DNA of 64,000 nt, from NCBI RefSeq assembly GCF_020733635.1, contig NZ_JAJFZL010000001.1, positions 4,154,001-4,218,000 of the forward strand, in the 5' to 3' direction. The translations under genes were made by a program, and so were the position numbers. The first letter of the stretch is position 1, and the number at the start of each line of letters is the position of its first letter. The stretch comes from Nocardia spumae. GTDB taxonomy: Bacteria > Actinomycetota > Actinomycetes > Mycobacteriales > Mycobacteriaceae. This document shows, in pieces, positions 46,201 to 58,200 of the stretch. A model generated the notes under the pieces. It saw nothing but the letters and a program-made list of their open reading frames with translations. It was not told the origin of the DNA and made no database searches.

Positions 46201-49200
46201 GCGCCGGGACAGTTCGGCGTAGGTGAGCGATTCCGCACCGGCCCGTACGGCGACGTCGTCCGGCCGGTCACGAATCTGCGTGCCCACCAGGTCCAGCACC
46301 GTGGTCCGGGCGGGATCTGCGCCGGGAAGGCCCGCGGCGCACGACGTTTCGGCCCCCTCTCCCGGCAACAGCAGATCGATGTCGCCGACCACGGCTGCCG
46401 GGTCGGCGACAACGGTCCGCAGGACACTCAGCAGCCGCTCGCCCACGTGCCGCACCGTCCGGTCGTCGAACAGGTCGCGGGAGTAGGAGATCCGGCCGGA
46501 TACGGAGCCGTCACGGGGATCCTCGCCGAGGACGACGGTGATGTCGAACATTTCGGTCGATGCCGGGATATCGACCGGAGCCACTCGCACACCGGGCAAT
46601 TCGACGGTCTCGGAGGGAAAGTTCTGGAACGACAACGCAACCTGGAACAGTGGCGACCGCGACGGCTGCCGGGGCAGGTCGAGGGATTCCGCCACCCGGT
46701 CGAACGGCAGCTCCGCGTGCGAGAACGCTGCCATGTCGGTATCTCGTTGCCGCACGAGCGCATCGATGAACGTCCGGGTCGGGTCGAACCGGGTTCGCAG
46801 CACGAGGGTATTGACGAACATGCCGATCGAATCGTCGAGGGCGGCGATGCCGCGGCCGGCGATCGGCGCGCCGATCGCCACGTCCGAGGCATTCGACAAC
46901 CGGGCGAGCAACACCGCCAGCGCGGTGTGTACCACCACGAACAGGCTCGCGCCGTGCGCTCGGGCGAGGTCTCGCAGTCCCTGTGCGGTCTCGGCGTCGA
47001 TGGTCAGGGGCACCGACCCGCCGGCCCGGGACGCCACGATCGGACGTGGGCGATCGGCGGGAAAGGTGGATTCCGACGGCATTCCGGCGAGCGCGTCGCG
47101 CCAATAGCGGATCTGCGTGGCGGCTGTACTCCGCGGGTCGTCCTCGGCGCCGAGAACCGCCCGCTGCCAGGAGGTGAAGTCGGCGTACTGGACCGCTGGT
47201 CTCTCCCACACCGGCGCCCCGCCCGCGACGCGCGCGGCGTAGGCGGCCATCATGTCACGCGTCAGCGGTCGCGACGACCAGCCGTCGGCGGCGATGTGGT
47301 GCGCGACCACGACGAGGACGTGCTCACCAGTGTCGATCCGGAACAGTGCCATCCGCAGCGGCACCTCGGCCGTGACGTCGAAGCCGCCCGAGATCAGATC
47401 GTGGATGCGATCGTGGACTTCCCCGCTGCACACCGGCTTCGGGGTCAGGTCCACCACCACGTCGAGGGCGGGCAGGATCAGCTGGTACGGGGTGTCGTCC
47501 CGCTTCGGGTACACCGTGCGCAGGGTCTCGTGCCGCGCGATCACGTCGGCGACGGCGCTCTGCAGCGCGGCGACGTCCAGGTCGCCGGTGAGCCGCAGCG
47601 CGACCGGGATGTTGTAAGCCGCGGATCCGGTGTCGAGCTGATTGACGATCCACATGCGCCGCTGTGCCGGTGACAGCGGGAGCCGCTCGGGTCGTGGCCC
47701 CGGGGTGAGATCGGGCAGACCACCGGAACCGGCGTTCGAGGTGATCCGTGCGGCGAAGCCGGCGACCGTCGGCGCCTCGAAGACCGTTCGTACCGGGATC
47801 CGGCTGTCGAGGGTGGCGCCCACCCGCGCCGCCAGCCGGGTGGCGAGCAGCGAATTACCGCCGAGGTCGAAGAAGTCGGCGTCGGCGCCGATTTGTTCCG
47901 CGCCGAGCAGTTCGGTGAACGCACCGGCCACGATCTGCTCCACGGGGCCGGTGGGCGCGCGGTATTCGGCGGTGCCGAATACGGGCTCCGGCACCGCTTT
48001 TCGATCGAGTTTGCCGTTCGCGTTCAGTGGCAGCGCGTCGAGCACCACGAACGCCGTGGGGATCATGTACGAGGGAATCCGCTCGGACAGTGCCGATTTC
48101 ACCGCTCCCACCTCGAGGTGATTCCCGGTCGGCACCAGGTAGGCGACCAGCAGGTCACCACGAGGATCGCCGGAGCGAACCAGCACCGCGGCCTGCGCAA
48201 CACCGGGCACTGCGAGCAATCCGGCTTCGATCTCGCCGAGCTCGATCCGGACGCCGCGAACCTTCACCTGCAGATCGCCACGACCACGGAACTCCAACTG
48301 GCCCTGCGGGTTACACGTCACCAGATCGCCGGTGCGGTACATGCGGGCACCGCGCCGGAACGGGTCGGCGACGAAGCGCTCGGCGGTCGAATCGCTGCGG
48401 CCGGCATAGCCCCGCGCCAGCTGCGCACCGGCCAGGTAGAGTTCGCCCACCACCCCGCGGGGTACGGGATGCAAGCGTGAATCCAGAACGTACACCCGGC
48501 TGTTCCACTCCGGGATGCCGATGGGGACCGAGATGCGGTCGGCGTCGGTCACGGCGTGGCAGGTGATCGAGACGGCCGCCTCGGTCGGGCCGTACAGATT
48601 GAACAGCTCCACATCCGGGTAGACGGCGCGGAAGCGTTGCGCCAGCGGTCCGGGCAGGGTTTCCCCGGCCGCGAGCACCCGGCGCAACGCGCCCGAAGCG
48701 GCCACCTCGCTCGGGCCACGCCGCCCCTCGGCCGTGACCACCAGGGCATCCAACATCGACGGCACCACGAACACGGTGGTGACACCTTCGCGTCGGATCA
48801 GCTCGTCCATATACTCCGCATCCCGATGTCCCTCGGGCGCGGCGATCACAAGCCGGCCACCGCATACCACCGGCGACCAGAACTCCCACACCGACCCGTC
48901 GAAGGTCGCCGTCGTCTTCAACAGCATCACGTCATCGGGGCCCAGGCCGAATGCGGCGTTCTTCCACAGCAACTGATTCACGATCGCCGCATGGGGGACC
49001 ATCACCCCCTTCGGCACACCCGTCGAACCCGATGTGAAGATGACGTACGCCGCGTTCGTTCCCTGTAGCGGAGCGACCCGTTCACGGTCGGTGAGCGGCG
49101 CGCCGGGCAGGCTCGACACATCGAGCTCGTCCAGTACCACCACCCGCTGCTCCGCGGTGCGCGGCCGTCGTGTTCGCAGGTCGTCTCCCTCGGTGTCGGG

Positions 49201-52200
49201 CGCTACCGCTGCCCGACTCTCGTCGAGGCGGGCCCGAGTGGCCGAGTCGGTGAGCAGGCAGACCGGATCCGCGGTGCGGAGAATGGCGCCGATACGTTCC
49301 GTGGGCTGGTCCGGATCCACCGGCACGTAGGCGCCGCCGGCGACGCTGACCGCGTACACGGCCACCACCAGGTTCACCGATCGTCCCAACAGCACACCCA
49401 CCCGTGACTCCGGGCCCACGCCCAGCGAGATCAGATGCCGCGCCAGTCGATTCACCCGTGCGCCCAGCTCCGCGTACGACAGGTCCGCCAGGGCCGTTCG
49501 CCGCGGAGCGGCCGATACCGCGCGATCGAACAGGGCGGCCAAGGTCAGCGTGGGGTCGACCTCGTGTGTGGCGCCGGTGCCGCTCGCGGCGATCGCGCGG
49601 CGCTCCGGCGCGGTCAGCAGTGGGATCTCACCGACCGGGGCAGCGGGGTGTGCCACGATCTCACCCAGCAGGTGCACGAATCGGTCGGCGAGGACGCGCA
49701 CCGTCTCGTCGTCGAACAGGTCCCGAGCGAAGACGACGACTCCGTCGATGCCGGCCGCCGCGCCCGACCCGTCGTACCCGTCGGCCACGATCAGATGCAG
49801 ATCGTATTGGGCGACAGCGACATCCGCCTCGACCGGTGAGACCCGGACATCGGGCAGGTGCAGCACAGTCGGTGGCAGGTTCTGGAACGCCAATCCGACC
49901 TGGAACAGCGGATGCCGCGCCGGTGACCGCGGCGGATCCAGTACCTCGACCAGCCGTTCGAACGGCACGTCCGCGTGGGCGAACGCGTGGATATCGGTTT
50001 CTCGCTGGCGTGCGAGGAGCGCGCTGAACGGTTCGCTCGCATCGATCCGGGTGCGCAGCACCAGCGTGTTGACGAACATTCCGATGACGCCGTCCAACGC
50101 CGCCTCGCCGCGACCCGCTGTCGGGGTGCCGAGGGCGATGTCGTCGGAGCCCGACAAGCGGGCCAGCAGCACCGCGAACGCGGTCTGCACCACCATGAAC
50201 AGGGTGACGTTTTCGCCGCGCGCCAGGTCGATCAGCGCACGGTGGAGTGCGGCGTCGATGGTGATCGGTACCCGGCCCCCGGTCGCGGACCGGACCGCGG
50301 GCCGCGGGCGGTCGGTGGGCAGCTCCAGCTGGTCGGGCAGTCCGTCCAGCGCCCGGATCCAGTACCGGATCTGTTCGGCGGCAAGAGATTCCGGATCATC
50401 GTCGTCACCGAGCAGGGTGCGCTGCCAGACAGCGAAGTCCGCGTACTGCATCGGCAGCGGCGCCCAGCGGGGCGCCTCGCCCGCTGTGCGCGCGGCGTAG
50501 GCGGTCGTCAGATCGCGAGTGAGCGGCCCCATGGACGATCCGTCGGCGGCGATGTGGTGAACCACCACGGCCAGGATGTGCTCATCCGACTCACTGTCGC
50601 GCGTGCCGCCGGTAATCCGGTAGAGCCGGATCCGGATGGGGATGTCGCCGGTGACGTCGAACGGGGCGGCGAAGAACTCGGCGAGCCCGGCCGCCACGTC
50701 CTCGGCCGCGATATCGTACGGCGCCGGTTCGGGCACGGCCCGCCCGGGCGGCAGGATGTCCTGAATCGGCCCGGTGCCGGTGTCCGGGTAGACGGTGCGC
50801 AGCACTTCGTGCCGGGTGATCAGGTCACCGACCGCGGCGCCGAGCGCGTCGGTGTCGAGTTTTCCGGTCAGGCGCACCGCGACGGGCACGTTGTAGGCGG
50901 CGGAGTGCGGGTCGAGCCGATTGAGGATCCACATGCGCTGCTGAGCGGGCGACAGCGGAACCGGGTCGGGGCGCTGCCCGGCGGCCGGCGCCGGCCGAGC
51001 ATTCGCGCGGGGCCCTGGGTCGACCGCGGCGGCCAGTGTTGCGGCGGTGGGAGTTTCGAAGATCGACCGCACCGGGATCCGAGTACCGAGTGCGGCACCG
51101 AGTCGGGCGGCGACGTGGGTAGCCGACAGCGAGTTGCCGCCGAGGGCGAAGAAGTCGTCGTCGGCGCCCACCGAGTGCCGGCCGAGTACCTCACCGAAGA
51201 CGCCGACCACGAGCTGTTCGGTGAGTGTGGCCGGAGCGCGGAATTCAGCAACGTCGAAGTTCGGTTCCGGCAACGCCTTTCGGTCGAGTTTGCCGTTCAC
51301 CGTCAGCGGCAGCGCGGCCGAGACCACGAATGCGACCGGGACCATATACGACGGCAGCACCCTGGCGAGCGCCGACTTCACCCCTGGTATATCGATGTCG
51401 TCGACGGCGGGCACCAGGTAGGCGGTGAGGCGCTCGGCCGAACGGACCAGCACCGCCGCCTGGGATATCTCGGGCAGCGCCAGTAGTGCCGTTTCGATTT
51501 CGCCGAGTTCGATCCGGAACCCGCGGATCTTCACCTGCGAATCACCACGGCCGCGGAACTCCAGCTCACCGTCGCGCTTCCACACCGCCAGATCACCGGT
51601 GCGGTACATGCGAGCGCCCGGAACGTAGGGATCGGCGACGAACGCCACCGCGGTCGAATCCGCACGATCGGCATAGCCGCGGGCGACCTGAGCACCACCG
51701 ACGTACAGCTCGCCCGGTACACCGTCGGGAACCGGGTGCAGCCGCGAATCCAGCACGTACACCCGGCAATTCCACTCCGGCCGGCCGATCGGCACCGACA
51801 CCCGGTCCCGGTCGGTCACCGGATGCCAGGTGACCGACACCGCCGTCTCCGTCGGCCCGTACAGGTTGAACAGGGCCGTGTCGGGACGCGCGGCACGGAA
51901 TCGTTGCGCCATCGGCCCTGGCAACGTCTCTCCGATCGCCAGTACCCGGCGCAGGGAACGACCGCCGGAACCCGAGGGCGCGCCGATCCCGCCCAGTGCG
52001 CCGGCGAGCAGCACATCCAGCATCGACGGCACCGTGTGCAAGGTGGTCACGCCCGCACGGACGATCAATTCGTTCAGATCCGCCGGATCGCTCTCGGGGT
52101 CGGAGATCACCAGCCGGCCTCCGCACACCACGGCCGACCAGAACTCCCATACCGACAGGTCGAAGGTCGCGGTCGTCTTCAGCACCATCACATCGCTCGG

Positions 52201-55200
52201 GTCGAGGCCGAATGCCTGCGCCTTCCAGAGCAATTGGTTGACGACGGCCGAGTGCGGCACCGCGACCCCCTTCGGCTGCCCCGTCGAGCCGGAGGTGAAG
52301 AGGACATACGCGGTGTTCTGCGGTCGCACCGACCCGACGCGCTCACGATCGGTGATCGGTTCGCTCGACACCGTGGACAGCTCCAGTTCGTCGAGCACCA
52401 CTACTCGTCGCTCACCGGTGGTGCACGGCCCGCATGTCCGCAGGCCCGCCGTTCCGGTATCGGCAGCCGGCTCATCTCGGCCGGCGTCGAGGCGGGCCCG
52501 CGTATTCGAGTCGGTGAGTACACAGACCGGCGCCACCGCCCGGAGAATGGCGTCGGCGCGTTCGGCGGGCTGGTCCGGATCCACCGGTACATACGCTCCA
52601 CCGGAGACCGTCACCGCGTACACCGCGACCACCAGATCCACCGACCGGCGCAGGGCCACACCCACTGGCGATTCCGGGCCGACTCCGAGCGAAATCAGGT
52701 GCCGCGCCAGCCGATTCACTCTCTCGCCCAGCTCCGCGTAGGTCAGGTGCCCGCCGTCCGGGTCGAGCAGCGCCACCGCATGGCCGTGCGTCCGCAGCGC
52801 GGCGGCCAGCAGGGCCGCCAGGGTTGTCTCCGGGCCGAGCGGGTGCCGGGTCTCGTTGCGTGCCAGCACGATTCCGGCGCGTTCCTCCCGGCCCAGCTGG
52901 GTGAGGTCGCCCACAGGTGTCCGCGGGCGGGCCGTGATCTCGGCCAGCGACCGGACGAAGCGCTCGACCAGCAGGCGCACCGTGGCGGGTTCGAACAGAT
53001 CGGTGGCGTAGGTGAGAAATCCGCTGATCCCGGCCGGCTCACCGGTCGCCCCGTACCTGTCCGCGATGTTCAGATGCAGATCGAATTGCGAAGTGCCCGT
53101 GTCGATCACCAGTTCCGACACTTGGAGTCCCGGCAGGCTCAAACGCGTGACCGGAAGGTTCTGGAACGAGAATCCGATCTGGAACAGCGGATGCCGTGCC
53201 GTGGACCGCGGCGGGTTGAGCACCTCCACCAGGCGCTCGAACGGCACATCCGAGTGCGCGAACGCCTCGATGTCGGCTGTCCGCTGTCGGGCCAGCACGG
53301 CCGTGAAGGGCTCCCCGCTCCGCACCCGAGTCCGGAACACCAGGGTGTTGACGAACATGCCGATGAGATCGTCCAGTTCGGGTTCCCCACGCCCCGCGCT
53401 CGGTGTCCCGATCGCGATGTCGCCGGTGCCCGACAACCGCGCCAGCAGCACCGCGAACGCCGTGTGCAACACCATGAACAGCGTCGCGCCTTCCGTGCGC
53501 GCCAGTTCGACCAGGCCGCGATGGGTATCGGCGTCGACGGCGACAGCGACCCGCGCCCCGGCGTAGGTCTGCACCGCCGGACGCGGGTGGTCGGCCGGCA
53601 GGTCCAATTGGTCCGGCAATTCCGCCAGCTCCCGCCGCCAGTAGGCGATCTGCTCGGCCGCCACCGATTCGGGATCGTCCTCGTCGCCCAGGAGTTCGCG
53701 CTGCCAGATGCTGTAGTCGGCATACTGCAGCACCGGCGGCGCCCAATCCGGCGCGGTACCGGCGGCTCGCGCCGCGTAGGCGGTCATCAGGTCGCGCGTC
53801 AGCGGCCCCGCCGACCATCCGTCGGCGGAGATGTGGTGGATCACCATCGCCAGCACGTGGTCCCCGGGACCGGAGGTTCCGGAATCCCGGATGTCGATGA
53901 GCGCCAAGCGGATCGGCACCTCGGTGGTGACGTCGAATCCGGTCGTGGCCAGCTCCCGCACCGCGGACTCGACACGGTCCGGGGCCGCCGTCCGGAGCGC
54001 GAGTGCCGGAACCGCCTGCTCCGGCGGCAGGATCACCTGTACGGGGCCGCTGTCGGTCTGGGGATACACCGTTCGCAGAATCTCGTGACGGGCAACCAGA
54101 TCCGAGATCGCCAACCGGAGGGCGTCGACATCCAGCACACCGGTCAGCCGCACCGCGGCCGGCATGTTGTATGCGGCGGACTGCCGATCGAACCGGTTCA
54201 GGAACCACATCCGTCGCTGCGCCGGTGACAGCGGAATTCGTTCCCGCCGGGCACCGGCTCGCACGGCGCGGCGGCCTCGGCCCGCCCGCTCCTCGGCCCT
54301 GCGTGCCAGGGCCGCGACAGTCGGCGCCTCGAATACCAGTCGGACCGGGATCCGGGTATCGAGCGCCGCGCCCAGGCGGGCCACCACGTGGGTCGCGACG
54401 AGCGAATTCCCGCCGAGTTCGAAGAAGTCGTCGTCGCGGCCGACATCGTTCGAGAGGCCGAGAACTGCCGCGAACACCTCCGCCACCGTGCGCTCGACCT
54501 CGCCGACCGGCGCGCGAAACTCTCGTTGCGACACCGCCGGTTCCGGCAGGGCGTCGCGGTCCAGTTTCCCCACCGGGGTCAACGGCAGCTCGTCCAGGAT
54601 CACGACGGCCGCGGGGACCATATGACGTGGCAGGCTGCGCCGCGCGTGTTCGATGACGTCGGCCGGGTCGAGCGCTGTGTCGCCGGTGGCCAGTACGTAG
54701 GACACGAGAGCCGTGGTGCCGGCCGGGGTGCGCCGGCCGGTGGTCACCGCGAATTCGATCCGGCGGTGCCGCCCGAGGACCGCGTCGATCTCGCCGAGTT
54801 CGATGCGGAATCCGCGAATCTTCACCTGGAAGTCGGAACGGCCGACGAACTCGAGGTGCAGCTCTCCCGACACGGCACACCAGCGCACCAGATCGCCGGT
54901 GCGGTACATCCGGGCGCCGGCCGCACCCCAGGGGGCCGCCAGGAAGCGCTCGGCTGTCGCGCCGGCGCTGCCCCGGTAGCCGCGGGCCAGCCCGGCGCCG
55001 ATCAGATACAGCTCACCGGTCACCCCGGGCGGCACCGGACACAGCCGGGAATCGAGCACCAGGGCCCACATGCCGCGCACGGAACGACCGATCGTGACGC
55101 GGCGGCCGGCCGTCAGCCGGGTGTAGGAGGACAGGATCGTGGTCTCGGTGGGGCCGTAGAAATTGAACAGGTCGCGTCCTGTCGACCACTTCGCGACCAG

Positions 55201-58200
55201 TTCCGGGGCAGCCACATCACCACCGATGCCGATGGCGGTCACCTGCTCCAGGCCGTCGGGTTCCATCGTCGCGAGCACGCCGGGGGTGGTCGCGATATGC
55301 GTCACTCGTTCGGCGCGCAGGTACGCGGCCAGGTCCGGGCCGCCCACCAGGTCCCGCGGCGCGATCACCAGAGTGGCGCCGGTGTGCAGCGCGCAGAGGT
55401 ACTCGAGCAGCGACGGATCGAAGTTCGGGGAGCTCAGACCGAGAAACCGATGGCCTGCGGTCAACCGCATGGCGCCGGCCACTTCGGCGACCAGACCGGC
55501 CAGACCGGCGTGGGTTACGGAGACCCCCTTGGGTTTTCCCGTCGACCCGGAGGTGTAGATCAGGTACGCGGGATGCGCCGCCCGCACCGGGAGATGCCGG
55601 TCGGCGTCGGTAATCGGCCCGGCGGGCCGCGCGGCGCACTGCCGCGCCGTCGCGGGGTCGTCGAGGACCAGCCATTCCACCTCGCCGGGCAGCGTGTCCG
55701 CGTAGGTCGAGCTCGTGATGCCCTGTACCGCAGCCGGGTCCGTGAGCATATAGGCGATGCGCTCCGCCGGATGAGCCGGGTCGAGCGGAAGGTAGGCGCC
55801 GCCCGCCGCGGCGATCGCCGAGACCGCGACGATCAGGTCGTAGGAGCGCGGCAAGGCCACGGCGACAACGTTTTCCGGACCGACACCGCGGTCGATCAGC
55901 AGGCGTGCCAGCCGCGACGAGTCGTCGTCGAGTTCACCGTAGGTGACGGCCCGGCCCGCGTCGCGGACGGCGATCCGCTCGCGGCGCAGGCGCATCCCGT
56001 GCGCCAGCAGATCGGGCAGCAGGCCGGTATCCACCGGTCCCGCGGTGAGGGCCCGGTCCTCGGGTCCGGTGGTGAGCATCCGATACTCGTCGGCGAAGAG
56101 GATCGGCAGCTCACCGACCGGGGTGTCGGGTTCGGTGGTCGCGGCCGACAGCAATCGCAGGAACCGCTGTCCGAGCACCTCGACCGTGGCCTCGTCGAAC
56201 AGGTCCCGAGCGTAGGAGAACGACGCCGCCATCCCCGATCCCGGGTCGGAGTTCTCCCGAATCGTGAGGGCCAGATCGAATTTCGCGGTGTCGACGCCGA
56301 GATCGAGGGGACGGACTCGTATTCCGTGCAGCTGGAACGAGCTGTCCGGGGTGTTGTCGAACGACAGTGCCACCTGGAACAGCGGATGCCGGGCCGGCGA
56401 GCGCTGCGGACGCAGCAGGTCCACCACCTGCTCGAACGGGATGTCGGCGTGGTCGAACGCTGCCAGGTCCGCGGCCTTGGTCCGGGCCAGCAGTGCGGTG
56501 AAGGTCTCTTCCGGCGCCACCGTCGTCCGCAGGACCAGAGTGTTGACGAACATGCCGATCAGGTCGTCGAGTTCGGCCGCACCCCGGCCCGCGATCGGCG
56601 TACCGACAGCGATATCGGTGCTGCCGGACAGACGGGCCAGCAGGACGGCGTACGCACTGTGCACGACCATGAAAGTGGTCACGTCGTATTCGCGGGCGAG
56701 CCGGCGGAGCCGATGGTCCAGTTCGGGACCGATCCGGAACGTCACGCGTCCCCCGCGCAACGAGCGGGCCGGTGGGCGCGGCCGGTCGGTCGGCAGGCTC
56801 AGCTCGTCCGGTAGTCCCGCCAGGGTGCGGCGCCAGAATGCCGCCTGCCGGGCCAGCCGACTGTCCGGGTCGTCCGCCGATCCCAGCAGCTCGCGCTGCC
56901 AACGGCTGTAGTCGGCGTACTGAACCGGCAACGGTGACCAGGACGGTGCCTCGCCGCGGAGCCGGGAGGAGTAGGCGATCATCAGGTCCCGGGTGAACGG
57001 CATCAGCGACCATCCGTCCGCGCTGATGTGGTGCACGACGGCGGCCAGGACGTATTCGGTTGTGCCCGTGTGGAAGAGGCGCAGCCGGAATGGAATCTCG
57101 GTGCTGACATCGAATCCGCCGGAAACGACATCGGCTACCGCGGCCGCGACATCGTCGGCGTCGATCGGCCGCGGCGCCAGGTCGATCGGGACCGCTTCCG
57201 GTGGCAGCGTCTGCTGCGCCGGACCGTCCGGTGTCTCGGGGTATCGCGTGCGCAGGATCTCGTGGCGGGCGAGGAGATCGCGCGCTGCCCGCTCGAGGGC
57301 CCGCACGTTGACCGCGCCGGACAATCGGATCGCCACCGGCATGTTGTCGACCGGCGAAGTGGTGTCGAGCTGGTTCAGCAACCACATGCGCCGCTGGGCG
57401 AACGCCAGTGGAACGTGTGCCGGGCGCGGGCGCGACACCAGCGCAGGGCGCGCCGGTTCGGCGGCGATGTGTTCGACGCGCTCGGCCAGAGCGGCGACGG
57501 TCGGCGCCTCGAACAGATCCCGTACTGCCAGCCGGATCCCGAGCCCGTCGGTCAGCCGTGCCACGACCTGAGCCCCGACCAGCGAGTTGCCGCCGAGCTC
57601 GAAGAAGTTGTCGTCCGAGCCGATGCGTGCGGCGCCGAGAACCGCGCTGAACGCATCGGCGACGGTTCGCTGCGTGGGTGTCGACAGCGGCCGGAACGCG
57701 CGGGACGCGAACACCGGGGCCGGCAACGCGGCACGGTCGAGCTTTCCGGAGGCAGTGAGCGGGAGGGCCGCCGCGACGACGATCGCGGACGGCACCAGGC
57801 TGGGCGGAAGTACGGCGGTGAGTTCGGCACGCACCGCGGCCGTGTCGATCACCGCCGTTGTGACGACATAGGCGACGAGCTGGTCGCCGAGCCGCTCGTC
57901 GGTGTGCACGGCGACGGCCGCCTGCACGATCGACTCCATGCCGGTGAGCACGGATTCGATTTCTCGCGGTTCGATGCGGACCCCGCGCAGTTTCACCTGC
58001 AGGTCCGTGCGGCCGAGGTACTCCAGTTCACCGGCCGCGGTCCAGGTCACCAGGTCCCCGGTGCGGTACATCCGCTCGCCGGTGCCGAACGGGTCCGGCA
58101 CGAACCGTGCCGCGGTCGCAGCGGCGCGGCCGGCGTAGCCGCGCGCGAGTTGCACTCCCGCCAGATACAACTCACCGGCTACCCCGGCCGGAACCGGATG

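Noticed and set aside
45337..56814. Very long open frames (about 780, 830 and 810 codons at 45337-47673, 51736-54228 and 54388-56814) on the strand opposite the NRPS
   Set aside because: They mirror the NRPS codons, are rich in Arg, Gly, His and Gln, carry no domain motif, and have no ribosome-binding sites. Long antisense frames are expected in very GC-rich coding DNA.
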